Part shown: piece by piece, positions 25,227 to 33,973 of the stretch
Position numbering within the stretch: position 1 is the first letter of the stretch
Layout: each line of letters opens with the position of its first letter
Source of the DNA: SPJN01 sp965229935
GTDB lineage: Bacteria > Pseudomonadota > Alphaproteobacteria > SPJN01
DNA: 64,000 nt
Direction: 5' to 3'
Assembly (NCBI GenBank): GCA_965229935.1
Contig: CBDDKB010000002.1
Span: forward strand, 2,232,001 to 2,296,000
Position numbers and translations under genes: made by a program
The notes under the pieces: model-generated
What the model was told of the DNA's origin: nothing
The model's input: the letters and a program-made list of their open reading frames with translations, nothing else
Databases searched by the model: none

Positions 25227-26477
25227 ATGAGTGATCAAACCGAAACGAAAATGAATTCCTACCGTACCGGCCCTGATGAGCATGGCCGCTTTGGGTTGCA
25301 TGGTGGCCGCTTTGTTGCCGAAACATTGATGCCCCTGATCCTTGATCTTGAAAAGGCGTGGAACGAGGCAAAGGACGACCCCGCCTTTCAGGAGGAGTTG
25401 AATTACTTCCTGCGCGATTATGTGGGCCGTCCCAGCCCGCTTTATTATGCTGAGGCTTTGACCGAACATGTCCGCGCTGATGCCCCCGCGGGCAAGGGTG
25501 CCAAAATCTATTTCAAGCGGGATGAGTTGAACCACACAGGCGCCCATAAGATCAATAATTGCATCGGGCAAATTCTGCTCGCCAAGCGTATGGGCAAGAC
25601 CCGCATCATTGCCGAAACAGGCGCAGGCCAGCATGGGGTCGCGACCGCCACGGTGGCGGCACGGTTCGGGCTGCCTTGTATTGTCTATATGGGCGAGACC
25701 GATATTGAACGTCAGAAACCCAATGTCTTCCGCATGAAATTGCTGGGGGCAGAGGTTGTGGCGGCCAAGTCAGGCTCCCGCACATTGAAAGACGCGATGA
25801 ACGAAGCGCTGCGCGATTGGGTGACCAATGTGCATGACACATTCTATATCATCGGCACGGTCGCAGGCCCCCATCCTTATCCCGAATTGGTGCGTGAGTT
25901 CCAAAAGGTGATTGGCGAAGAAGCCAAGACGCAGATGCAGGCCGCAGAAGGCCGTTTGCCAGATAGCATTGTCGCCTGTATCGGCGGCGGCTCTAACGCG
26001 ATGGGCCTGTTCTATCCTTTCCTTGATGATGCAGAGGTTGAGATTGTGGGGGTCGAGGCAGCAGGTCACGGTATTGAAACCGGCGAACATGCCGCCTCGT
26101 TAGCTGGTGGTCGTCCCGGTGTGCTGCACGGCAACCGGACTTATTTGCTGCAGGACGAGGATGGCCAGATTACTGAGGCACACTCAATCTCAGCCGGGCT
26201 CGACTATCCGGGGATTGGGCCAGAACATGCATGGCTCCATGATACGGGCCGGGTCAATTATGTCTCCGCCACTGATCAAGAGGCGCTCGACGCGTTCCAG
26301 CTTTTATGTCGGACCGAAGGGATTATCCCTGCGCTTGAGCCCAGTCATGCACTGGCTGAAACGGTCAAGCGGGCCAAGACAATGGATCAGGATCAGATCA
26401 TTTTGATGAACCTGTGCGGTCGTGGTGACAAGGATATTTTCACAGTGGCAGAAGCCCTTGGGGTGGAGATTGATTGA
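25227..26477 (+). CDS. trpB: Tryptophan synthase beta chain
   Basis: 416 residues. This PLP enzyme condenses indole with serine. The PLP lysine is in ELNHTGAHKINN, the phosphate-binding glycine loop in IGGGSNAMG, and the glutamine amide-transfer-like region in ETGAGQHGVATA. It is of normal bacterial length. Its stop overlaps the trpA start (TGATG), as expected for subunits made in equal amount. Confidence 0.97.
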   Translation: MSDQTETKMNSYRTGPDEHGRFGLHGGRFVAETLMPLILDLEKAWNEAKDDPAFQEELNYFLRDYVGRPSPLYYAEALTEHVRADAPAGKGAKIYFKRDELNHTGAHKINNCIGQILLAKRMGKTRIIAETGAGQHGVATATVAARFGLPCIVYMGETDIERQKPNVFRMKLLGAEVVAAKSGSRTLKDAMNEALRDWVTNVHDTFYIIGTVAGPHPYPELVREFQKVIGEEAKTQMQAAEGRLPDSIVACIGGGSNAMGLFYPFLDDAEVEIVGVEAAGHGIETGEHAASLAGGRPGVLHGNRTYLLQDEDGQITEAHSISAGLDYPGIGPEHAWLHDTGRVNYVSATDQEALDAFQLLCRTEGIIPALEPSHALAETVKRAKTMDQDQIILMNLCGRGDKDIFTVAEALGVEID

Positions 26478-27310
26478 TGACGCAGCAAACACGCATTGAT
26501 CGTCGTTTTGACCAGCTTCGCGAAGAAGGCCGCGCCGCCCTTGTGGCATTCGTTACTGGTGGCGATCCTGATATCCCGACCAGCCAAGCCATCCTGAACG
26601 GCTTGCCCGAAGCGGGTGCCGATTTGATCGAACTTGGTATTTCCTTCACAGACCCGATGGCAGATGGCCCACCCATTCAGGCGGCAAGCCTGCGTGCACT
26701 TGATGCGGGGATCACCTTGCGCAAATTGCTCGACATGGTGCGGGCCTTTCGCGCGGGGGATGATGACACGCCGATTGTTTTGATGGGCTATTACAATCCC
26801 GTTTATGCTTATGGGGTCGATGCCTTTTTGGCCGACGCGACTGAGGCGGGCGTTGACGGGCTGATCATTGTTGATTTGCCCCCGGAAGAAGATGAAGAAT
26901 TATGCCTGCCTGCGATTAAGGCGGGGATGAATTTCATCAGGCTCGCCACGCCGACCACTGATGATGCGCGCCTGCCGCAGGTTGTCGCCAATACGTCCGG
27001 CTTTCTTTATTATGTCTCCGTTGCTGGCGTTACCGGCGCACAAAGTGCAGAAACCGCGGCAGTTGCAACGGAAATCACGCGCATTCGCAACAGCACGGAC
27101 CTGCCGATCTGTGTTGGTTTTGGTATCAAAACACCGGAACAGGCTGCCGATGTGGCGCGTATCGCCGACGGGGCCGTTGTGGGGTCTGCGTTTGTTGAGG
27201 CGGTGCGCACCTCATTGGATGATGCCGGAAAACCAACGCCGCAAACCGTCCCCGCAGTGCTTGACCTTGTGGCCGCACTGGCCGATGGTGTACGTAACGC
27301 GCGCGCATAG
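26477..27310 (+). CDS. trpA: Tryptophan synthase alpha chain
   Basis: 277 residues from the ATG at 26477, overlapping the trpB stop by one base; an in-frame TTG three bases earlier is less likely. It cleaves indole-3-glycerol phosphate. The catalytic Glu is in LIELGISFTDPMADGPPIQ and the catalytic Asp in IIVDLPPEED. VGFGIKTPEQ and DGAVVGSAFV bind phosphate. It forms the alpha2beta2 complex with TrpB. Confidence 0.96.
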   Translation: MTQQTRIDRRFDQLREEGRAALVAFVTGGDPDIPTSQAILNGLPEAGADLIELGISFTDPMADGPPIQAASLRALDAGITLRKLLDMVRAFRAGDDDTPIVLMGYYNPVYAYGVDAFLADATEAGVDGLIIVDLPPEEDEELCLPAIKAGMNFIRLATPTTDDARLPQVVANTSGFLYYVSVAGVTGAQSAETAAVATEITRIRNSTDLPICVGFGIKTPEQAADVARIADGAVVGSAFVEAVRTSLDDAGKPTPQTVPAVLDLVAALADGVRNARA

Positions 27311-27327
27311 AACAGGGCCTGTTGAAC

Positions 27328-28329
27328 ATGGCAGATGAAAAGAAATCATCCAGTTGGCTGACAAGCATTCGCCCCCGCTTTAACAAAGTGTTCGGGCAAC
27401 AGCGGGAAACGCCGGATAATCTGTGGCACAAGTGTAAAAAGTGCGGCCAGATGAATTTCCATCGCGATTTGACCGCTGCGCTTTATGTTTGCCCGAATTG
27501 TAATTATCACATGCGCCTTGGGGCGAAAGAACGGCTCGATTCCGTATTTGATCGGTCTGACTATCGTGTGATTGATCTGCCGGACGTGACGACCGATCCG
27601 CTGCGGTTCCGTGATGAAAAGAAATATACGGATCGTCTGCGTGATGCGCGCAGCAAGACCCAAATGAAAGACGCGATCATTGTCGGATTGGGCAAGATCG
27701 ATGATGTTGATGCTGTGGCTGTCGCGCAGGACTTTTCCTTTATGGGCGGGTCCATGGGCATGGCGACGGGCGAAGCAATTATCACCGCCGCCAATTTGGC
27801 CGTCACCAAGAAAGCGCCGTTGATTATTTTTGCAGCTTCAGGCGGTGCGCGCATGCAGGAAGGTATCCTGTCCCTAATGCAATTGCCGCGCACAACTGTT
27901 GCGGTCAATTTGGTGAAGGAAGCGGGCCTGCCTTACATTGTCGTGCAAACCGACCCAACCACAGGCGGTGTGTCTGCGTCCTATGCCATGCTGGGCGACA
28001 TTCATATTTCAGAACCCAATGCCACCATCGGCTTTGCGGGCAAGCGTGTGATCGAACAGACCATTCGCGAAAAATTGCCTGACGGGTTCCAGACCGCAGA
28101 ATATCTGTTGGAACATGGCATGGTCGATATGGTTGTGCATCGGTCACAGATGAAATCAACCCTGTCACGGGTGTTGCGCCATCTGTTGAATCGCGGCCCG
28201 GCCCCAGAAGGCGCGGAAAATGATCCGCTGCCTTTAGAGGCACCCAAGCCGACCAACACGCCTGTTGATAGTGCTTCAACCGGTGCGAACGAGGCTGAGC
28301 CACCCTCGCCGCTGCTATCAACACCATAA
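27328..28329 (+). CDS. accD: Acetyl-CoA carboxylase carboxyltransferase subunit beta
   Basis: 333 residues from the ATG at 27328 (an in-frame TTG at 27322 is unlikely). The N-terminal zinc finger CKKCGQ...CPNCNYH precedes the crotonase-fold carboxyltransferase core with FMGGSMGMATGEAI, ASGGARMQEG and TTGGVSASYA. With AccA it transfers carboxyl from biotin to acetyl-CoA for fatty-acid synthesis. A disordered acidic Pro/Ser tail of about 40 residues follows the core. Position between trpA and folC is usual. Confidence 0.96.
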   Translation: MADEKKSSSWLTSIRPRFNKVFGQQRETPDNLWHKCKKCGQMNFHRDLTAALYVCPNCNYHMRLGAKERLDSVFDRSDYRVIDLPDVTTDPLRFRDEKKYTDRLRDARSKTQMKDAIIVGLGKIDDVDAVAVAQDFSFMGGSMGMATGEAIITAANLAVTKKAPLIIFAASGGARMQEGILSLMQLPRTTVAVNLVKEAGLPYIVVQTDPTTGGVSASYAMLGDIHISEPNATIGFAGKRVIEQTIREKLPDGFQTAEYLLEHGMVDMVVHRSQMKSTLSRVLRHLLNRGPAPEGAENDPLPLEAPKPTNTPVDSASTGANEAEPPSPLLSTP

Positions 28330-28341
28330 GAGACGATCTTG

Positions 28342-29631
28342 ATGCAAAGTGACCGTTTGCTTGAACGGATGCAGCAATTGCATCCGAAGGTCATTGATCT
28401 GACGCTTGATCGCGTTTGGCACTTGCTGGACGGGATGGATCATCCTGAACACACGCTCGGCCCCACTATTCATATCGCCGGAACAAATGGCAAGGGATCA
28501 ACCCTCGCGATGATAGAGGCGATGGCCCTTGCAGCGGGGCTGACGGTCAATGCCTATATCTCGCCCCATCTTGTGCGCTTTCATGAACGCATTCGCCTGA
28601 ATGGTCAGTCTATTAGCGAGGATGAGCTGACCGCCTGTCTTGATGCCTGTGCGCAGGCCAATGGCGATAAACCGATTACCTATTTTGAAATCACAACCAT
28701 TGCCGCGTTTGAAGCTTTCCGTCGGAAGCCCGCCGACCTGACCCTGCTTGAAACCGGGTTGGGCGGGCGGCTTGATGCCACCAATGTTTTGGACAGGCCC
28801 GCTGCAACAGTGATCACGCCCATTGCGCTTGATCATCAGCAATTTTTGGGTGACACGCTGACAGAAATTGCGGGCGAAAAGGCGGGAATTTTGAAATCGG
28901 GCGTCCCTGCCATTGTCGGCCCGCAACAATTGGATGCCCTGTCTGTGATTGAAGAGCGGGCTGCAGCGCTGGGTGCCCCGCTTTATCGCGAAGGGGTGGA
29001 ATGGCAAAGCTGGGCTGAACGGGGACGATTGGTCTTTCAGGATCAGGATGGATTGTTGGACTTGCCTCTGCCGAACCTGATCGGCGCGCACCAGATTGAT
29101 AATGCGGGGGTGGCGCTTGCTGCCATTCGGGCCAGCGGCCTGCCGATTGACGACCAGGCATTGTCGCGCGGTATCACGCAGGCCAATTGGCCCGCACGGA
29201 TGATGCCACTGACAGATCATCCCTTGTTGGCGCGGCTGCCCAAGGGGTCAGAGCTTTGGTTGGATGGCGGTCACAACCCCGCAGCGGGCGCGATTGTTGC
29301 CGACGCGATGCGTGAGCGACAGGACAAAAACCCCCTGCCGCTGAAAATGATCACGGGCATGCTGACAACAAAAGAACCTGTTGGCTATTTCAAGCCCTTT
29401 GGCCCGCTTGCGCCCCAGTTGCGCACGGTCCCGATTGCCACCGAGATGGCGAGCTTTGATGCCGCTGAATTGGCGGTAAAGGCTCGCGATGCCGGACTTG
29501 ATGCGGCCCCCGCCTTGTCAATCGATCAGGCGGTTGATCAGTTGATCGAGGGGGCGGGGCCGATCCGTTTGCTGATTTGCGGTTCGCTTTATTTGGCGGG
29601 CGAGGTTCTTAAAGATTTGCCCACACCATAG
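28342..29631 (+). CDS. folC: Bifunctional folylpolyglutamate synthase / dihydrofolate synthase
   Basis: 429 residues from the ATG at 28342. Mur-ligase fold: P-loop IAGTNGKGSTLAMIE, then YISPHLVRFHERIRLNG, then LLETGLGGRLDATN and the C-terminal LDGGHNPAAG. It adds glutamates to folates and forms dihydrofolate. It lies 12 bp after accD and ends the housekeeping block; its 3 prime end overlaps the convergent amidohydrolase gene by 23 bp. Confidence 0.95.
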   Translation: MQSDRLLERMQQLHPKVIDLTLDRVWHLLDGMDHPEHTLGPTIHIAGTNGKGSTLAMIEAMALAAGLTVNAYISPHLVRFHERIRLNGQSISEDELTACLDACAQANGDKPITYFEITTIAAFEAFRRKPADLTLLETGLGGRLDATNVLDRPAATVITPIALDHQQFLGDTLTEIAGEKAGILKSGVPAIVGPQQLDALSVIEERAAALGAPLYREGVEWQSWAERGRLVFQDQDGLLDLPLPNLIGAHQIDNAGVALAAIRASGLPIDDQALSRGITQANWPARMMPLTDHPLLARLPKGSELWLDGGHNPAAGAIVADAMRERQDKNPLPLKMITGMLTTKEPVGYFKPFGPLAPQLRTVPIATEMASFDAAELAVKARDAGLDAAPALSIDQAVDQLIEGAGPIRLLICGSLYLAGEVLKDLPTP

Positions 29632-31366
29632 ACCACAGCAGCTTCAGGTTGGTCAGGCTGATTAGCCGTGTGTCTGCGGGCTGACCATCAAGCCATGTGC
29701 CATTGACCTGCATAAGCTGTAATTGGTTCCCTTCCACCGTCAGGGGGTTGCTGGCAAGGAATGTCAGATCAGCACGCTTCCCCACCTCGATAGAGCCGAC
29801 CTCATCCTCAAGCCCTAATTGCCATGCACTGTTGATCGTCATGGCACGCAGGGCGGTTTCCCGATCAAGTGCCTGATCAGCCCCTATGGGCGCTTCGGTA
29901 CGGCGTGATTTGCGCGTGACCGCGGTTTCATAGGCACGGAATGGGCCAATCGGTGTTGCCGGATTATCGGTGTGGAACGTCACGCGATGGCCCGCCTGTG
30001 CGGCATCGTTCAGCGGCATATAGCGTTTTGTGCGCTCCGCGCCGACAATTTCGGGCAGGCGGTGCCCGTAATAATAGATGTGATCGACAAAGAAGCTGAG
30101 GGTGAAGCCCAGATTTTGCGCTCGTTCAATCTGGTCTTTTGTGATCAGGGCATTGTGCTCCAACCTATGCCGATGGTCAGGGCGCGGGTGTTGTTTCAGG
30201 ACACGTTCTGCCACATCAAGCGCGCGGCGTATGGCCCGTTCGCCCTGTGCGTGAATGGCAATGGCATAGCCTGCGGTATGATATTTGGTGAACAGCGCCT
30301 CAAACTCAGCCTCGCTATAGTTCAGGCTGCCATTATGGGGTGGGGTCAGATGCAGTCTGTCCCGTGTCAGGGGCGTGTCTTCGTAAGGCTCGTCAAAGGC
30401 CGCGCCGCCTGCAAAGGGGCTGCCATCCATCCAGAATTTGACACCGCGCAATAAGAACCGATCATTGTTGGATTTCAAGCCCGGTTGCCAGTGCACATCT
30501 TCGATCTGTGCGGGCAGGCCATATACAATTGTGCGCACAGCCGGGTCAGCGCGGTTCGCCAATCTTTCAATGATGCTGAGGGGATCGCCTTCATTGGTAG
30601 ACGGTCCAAGCGCGCCGATGGTGGTGTAACCAGCCTTGGCATAGGCGCGGAACTGGATGTTCAGCAGTAAATCCATCGCGCCATTGGGGGCCTTTGGCAG
30701 TGCGCCCAGCAATTGATTGATGCCATCAACCTCGCGGACTGTTCCGGTCAGATTACCTTTAAAGTCACGAATGAAGGCGGGGTCTTGGGTGTCTTCATCA
30801 ATACCCGCAGCGCGGATTGCGGCCATATTGGCATAGGCATCATGCATCATCTGGGTCAGGATAATGACAGGTCTGTCCCTTGATATCCGGTTCAATTGGC
30901 CCATTGAAGGGGCGTCCAGGTCGTCCACCATCACCGGGTCCCAGCCAAAGGCGATCAACGGGCCTGACCCATCGGCGCCTGCTGCGTTCAGCTCATCAAG
31001 GATGGCGCGTTTATTGTTAAATCGGAACCCGCTGACATCCAGTGCCTGTCCCAACATAGCGGATGCAAAAGGGTGCGTGTGTGGTTCGATCAGGCCGGGC
31101 AGCAGTGTCTGTCCTTCAAGATCAAATGTGCTTGCCCCATCTGCCTTGGCCATCACATCGGCCTTGGTCCCCACAGCCATGATGCGTCCATCCTTGATCC
31201 ACACCGCTTCGGCGATGCTCATATCCTGATCAACGGTGATGATAGTGCCATTTGTCAGCACAAGATTGGTGCCGACACGGGGTGGGCTAAGTTGCCACCA
31301 GATTGCGGCGCCCAGCAAAACAAAGAACAGACCAAATTTGACAATGGCAGACAGGAAACGAGACAT
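29609..31366 (-). CDS. Amidohydrolase family protein (YtcJ/amidohydrolase 3 type)
   Basis: 585 residues with an N-terminal membrane anchor or signal (FGLFFVLLGAAIWWQL). Metal-dependent hydrolase motifs: TLLPGLIEPHTHPFAS (first HxH), HAQGERAIRRALD and HRLEHNALI, then FHTDNPATP. YtcJ-like enzymes hydrolyse formamides or other C-N bonds of unknown natural substrates. The anchor suggests action on the outer face of the inner membrane. It is convergent with folC and separate from the bufferin genes upstream (42-bp gap on the same strand). Confidence 0.85.
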   Translation of the reverse strand: MSRFLSAIVKFGLFFVLLGAAIWWQLSPPRVGTNLVLTNGTIITVDQDMSIAEAVWIKDGRIMAVGTKADVMAKADGASTFDLEGQTLLPGLIEPHTHPFASAMLGQALDVSGFRFNNKRAILDELNAAGADGSGPLIAFGWDPVMVDDLDAPSMGQLNRISRDRPVIILTQMMHDAYANMAAIRAAGIDEDTQDPAFIRDFKGNLTGTVREVDGINQLLGALPKAPNGAMDLLLNIQFRAYAKAGYTTIGALGPSTNEGDPLSIIERLANRADPAVRTIVYGLPAQIEDVHWQPGLKSNNDRFLLRGVKFWMDGSPFAGGAAFDEPYEDTPLTRDRLHLTPPHNGSLNYSEAEFEALFTKYHTAGYAIAIHAQGERAIRRALDVAERVLKQHPRPDHRHRLEHNALITKDQIERAQNLGFTLSFFVDHIYYYGHRLPEIVGAERTKRYMPLNDAAQAGHRVTFHTDNPATPIGPFRAYETAVTRKSRRTEAPIGADQALDRETALRAMTINSAWQLGLEDEVGSIEVGKRADLTFLASNPLTVEGNQLQLMQVNGTWLDGQPADTRLISLTNLKLLWSMVWANL

Positions 31367-31408
31367 AGGACCCCTCTATTACTAGCGGGGCACTATAAGC
31401 GTTTGGGG

Positions 31409-31855
31409 TTACGACATAAAGCGTTTGCGGATCAGATAATCTGCTGACGCCTGCCCCGGCCCCTTGGCAAGGATGACAGCCAACAGCCCCGCCCATAGCA
31501 TATGTTCGGGCCAGCTTTGCGGATAGACAAAGAATTGAATGGTCAGGGTCATGATCAGCAGGCCCGCGCTCGCAAAGCGGCTGCCCAGTCCAATCCACAA
31601 TAGAAGCGGTAAGGTCAATTCAGCATAGGCCGCCATATAGGCAGCGATCTGGGGCGGGATCAGCGGCAGGGCATATTCATATTCAAACAGGTAAAAGGTT
31701 GAATCGGTCAGCATAAAATCCTGATCAACCTTCGTATTGCCAGACCGCCAGAACACCAGCCCGACGGCGACGCGCGCACCAAGCAGGGCCAGTGCGCTGA
31801 ACACAGCGCCGTCCAAAAAACGGATGATGGTGGTGATAAGATTGCGGATAAACAT
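31409..31855 (-). CDS. DoxX family membrane protein of bufferin operon
   Basis: 148 residues with four membrane helices. The segment ARVAVGLVFWRSGNTKV and the polar YPQSWPEHMLWAGLL fit the DoxX family. DoxX proteins usually close bufferin-type (MNIO) operons, where they are proposed to help in the redox or membrane side of copper handling. It follows the bufC-like gene by 2 bp. Confidence 0.85.
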   Translation of the reverse strand: MFIRNLITTIIRFLDGAVFSALALLGARVAVGLVFWRSGNTKVDQDFMLTDSTFYLFEYEYALPLIPPQIAAYMAAYAELTLPLLLWIGLGSRFASAGLLIMTLTIQFFVYPQSWPEHMLWAGLLAVILAKGPGQASADYLIRKRFMS

Positions 31856-31857
31856 GC

Positions 31858-32412
31858 CTAGCCCCCTGTAATGCGCGTGAAAAAAAGTGTGTCGCCGTGG
31901 AAATGTAGTTTGATCACCACGGGACCGTCCGATAGGTCAATCTGCGCGGGATCAATCAAGGGTGGGTCCTGCATCCCCTGCCACAAATGATCAATCGGAT
32001 GATTGGAATAGATGATGGCACTGTCTGTGACGCCATTCAGAATCTCGGCGCGGGCCCATTCAAGCGCCGCCAGATCAGATAGCCAAGGCAGGCCATCAGC
32101 CTCCCCAACTGTTTTGATGAAGGCGGGAAAATGTTTCCCATAGCTAGACAGGGCAGCTTGCGTTGGGGGCTGTTCTTTAATGAACCGGCGCACCATAAAG
32201 CTGAAAAATTCTGCCCCAACGGCACCATGAACAGCGCGGAAGGTTGCTGCCAAGCTGTCCTCAAGCAAGAGCGCATAATTGTTCTGATGGATTTGTAGCC
32301 TTTGTGCGGGGCTAAGCCCCCTGCCCGCCACACTGTCAAGCAAGGCAGGGTCGTCATTGTCGTTGACGATATGGTCAGCGAACTGTGCCTGTAATTGGGC
32401 AAGATCAACCAT
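31858..32412 (-). CDS. bufC: DUF2063-domain partner of the MNIO enzyme (BufC/HvfC type)
   Basis: 184 residues. The N-terminal DUF2063 region (LAQLQAQFADHIVN, then QRLQIHQNNYALLLEDSLAA, then FFSFMVRRFI) is the precursor-recognition partner seen with DUF692 MNIO enzymes. In characterised systems this protein binds the leader peptide and presents the precursor. It overlaps the bufB gene by 8 bp, indicating tight coupling. Confidence 0.85.
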   Translation of the reverse strand: MVDLAQLQAQFADHIVNDNDDPALLDSVAGRGLSPAQRLQIHQNNYALLLEDSLAATFRAVHGAVGAEFFSFMVRRFIKEQPPTQAALSSYGKHFPAFIKTVGEADGLPWLSDLAALEWARAEILNGVTDSAIIYSNHPIDHLWQGMQDPPLIDPAQIDLSDGPVVIKLHFHGDTLFFTRITGG

Positions 32413-33295
32413 GGGCGCGCCCCATCATTTGCTGTTCGCCAAGGACGCATGCTGCCTTGCGCGCCTCGTCCTGCAGAACGGTCCAGTCGGGTATATCGGT
32501 ATCCCATTCGATCAGGGTTGGGCGCGGGCCGATGCGGGCAATCAAATCAGCATAGTGTGACCAGACCGACAGGGGCACGTGGCTGCCATGATCATCAATG
32601 CATAGTGTCACGCCATCGATTTCTTTAACCGTGTGGCCTGCCAAATGTATCTCGCCAATCAGATCGGCAGGAATTTTGGCTAGCCAGGTGCCGGGATCAA
32701 AATCGTGATTGGTGGCGTTGACGATGACATTGTTGATGTCGAGCAATAGCCCCGCGCCTGATTGTTTGGCGGTTTCTACCACAAACTCAGCCTCGTCAAT
32801 GTGTGAGTGGGTGAAGGTCAAATAGGTGGAGGGGTTTTCGATTAATAAACGCCGCCCCAAAACATCCTGAGCCTGTTTCACATTGGCAACCAAAAGGGCG
32901 AGCGCTTCTTCGGTATAGGGCAAGGGCAGCAAGTCATTTAAATAGCGGTCAGTGGTGCCGACCCATGCGATATGGTCAGAGACAGCGGCAGGTTGATAAA
33001 TCGCGATCAGCTCTTTCAACCGTGACAGATGCGCGGGATCAAGCCCTGTGGCGCTGCCCAAATTCATGCCGACCCCATGGAAAGACAGGGGATAGTTCTG
33101 CGCCAATGTTGCAAGCTGCCTGTGATTGGCGCTTTTGTGATCAGTGCCTACCGGGTTGAAATAGTTTTCTGAATGCACCTCAAAAAACCCAACGGCCTGA
33201 CAGGGACCATTACGCCCATCTGTGATGGCCTGAAAATGCTGGGGCTTAAAACTTGTCCCTGCACTGATAGGGAGTTTTGTAAGTGGTGCCGTCAT
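32405..33295 (-). CDS. bufB: Multinuclear non-heme iron oxidase (DUF692, BufB/HvfB type)
   Basis: 296 residues. A TIM-barrel DUF692 protein with conserved FFEVHSENYF, LSFHGVGMNLGS, VSDHIAWVG, LLIENPSTYL, LLLDINNVIVNA and IGEIHLAGH, the His/Asp/Glu ligands of the iron cluster. MNIO enzymes of bufferin systems turn precursor cysteines into thiooxazole-type rings that bind copper. It lies downstream of the bufA gene with a hairpin between, and upstream of bufC. Confidence 0.9.
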   Translation of the reverse strand: MTAPLTKLPISAGTSFKPQHFQAITDGRNGPCQAVGFFEVHSENYFNPVGTDHKSANHRQLATLAQNYPLSFHGVGMNLGSATGLDPAHLSRLKELIAIYQPAAVSDHIAWVGTTDRYLNDLLPLPYTEEALALLVANVKQAQDVLGRRLLIENPSTYLTFTHSHIDEAEFVVETAKQSGAGLLLDINNVIVNATNHDFDPGTWLAKIPADLIGEIHLAGHTVKEIDGVTLCIDDHGSHVPLSVWSHYADLIARIGPRPTLIEWDTDIPDWTVLQDEARKAACVLGEQQMMGRAHG

Positions 33296-33332
33296 GATCC
33301 TGTCGTATCAATGTCGTGGGTTTGGGGGTTGA

Positions 33333-33357
33333 GGGGGGAAGGGATGCTCCCTCCCCC
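33333..33357 (-). promoter_or_regulatory. Hairpin between bufA and bufB
   Basis: On the minus strand GGGGGAGGGA-GCA-TCCCTTCCCCC can form a strong stem with one bulge, with no T-run after it. It may protect or partly terminate the short bufA message, so that the precursor is made in excess over the modifying enzymes. That effect is inferred. Confidence 0.45.
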
Positions 33358-33370
33358 GTCAAAGTCGTGC

Positions 33371-33637
33371 TTATGATTTCGGGCTGGTTGAACCACCGGC
33401 AAGCTTGTCGCAAAGGCCCTTGGGCACGGCGACAAAGGCGTCACCCTGATTATCAACCTTTGATGTGCCTGCGCATGAGCTGGAGTTAGTGGCACAGTCA
33501 TTTTTGCCTGCTGCAGCAACGCCGTAGCATTTTTCCATGGCACCGGCGGCCTGTGTGGCGGGGGCTGTCATGGCCAGTGTGCCGGCGATGGCACCTGTTG
33601 CGGCGATAAAGGTGGCTAGTTTGGTTGCTTTGGTCAT
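33371..33637 (-). CDS. bufA: Bufferin precursor (BufA1/DUF2282 type), copper-binding RiPP precursor
   Basis: 88 residues. The N-terminus is an export signal (MTKATKLATFIAATGAIAGT...TQAAGA), which also serves as leader. The core carries EKCYGVAAAGKNDC, SSCAGTS and KGLCDKLAGG: four cysteines in the DUF2282/BufA arrangement. Established work on bufferins shows such precursors are modified by MNIO enzymes and exported to the periplasm, where they bind copper. A strong GAGGAG ribosome-binding site precedes the ATG at 33637. It is first in an operon with bufB, bufC and a DoxX gene. Confidence 0.9.
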   Translation of the reverse strand: MTKATKLATFIAATGAIAGTLAMTAPATQAAGAMEKCYGVAAAGKNDCATNSSSCAGTSKVDNQGDAFVAVPKGLCDKLAGGSTSPKS

Positions 33638-33973
33638 GTCGATCTCCTCATTTTGGTTTGGGGCAAGCCCCGTAGGTTGGGGGTAGTCCCTTGTGTCGGG
33701 GCGGTGCCCCGTGATGACAAGCAGGAGTGTGCGCCCGAAAGCGGCTCACAGACAATCGACGCTTCTACACGTTTTAGTGAGGTGTCGTTACGTTATGTGA
33801 GACGGGATGTCTCGCTTACGGATCGGTAAGGTGATGCAGCTTTGCTTGCCGTTAACGTCAAGCCTTGCTAAACTTTTTGTCAGTATCACACATGCCTGCT
33901 GTTCCTGACCTTCACAAGAAAGGCGGCGGGCATTTCCCTGTCTGACAGATCAGATTTTGTAGGAGATTTAAGT
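33638..33973. promoter_or_regulatory. 336-bp divergent control region, bufA / acyl-CoA dehydrogenase
   Basis: No gene is supported here. Visible elements: GAGAC-GGGAT-GTCTC (5-5-5 inverted repeat) and, about 10 bp on, CTTAC-GGATCG-GTAAG, around 33801-33835. Reading toward bufA, GTAACG followed 14-16 bp later by CGTGT is a candidate extracytoplasmic-function sigma-factor promoter, which would fit known SigF-type control of bufferins. That match is loose. The AGGAGATTT sequence at 33961-33969 is the ribosome-binding site of the rightward gene. Confidence 0.35.
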
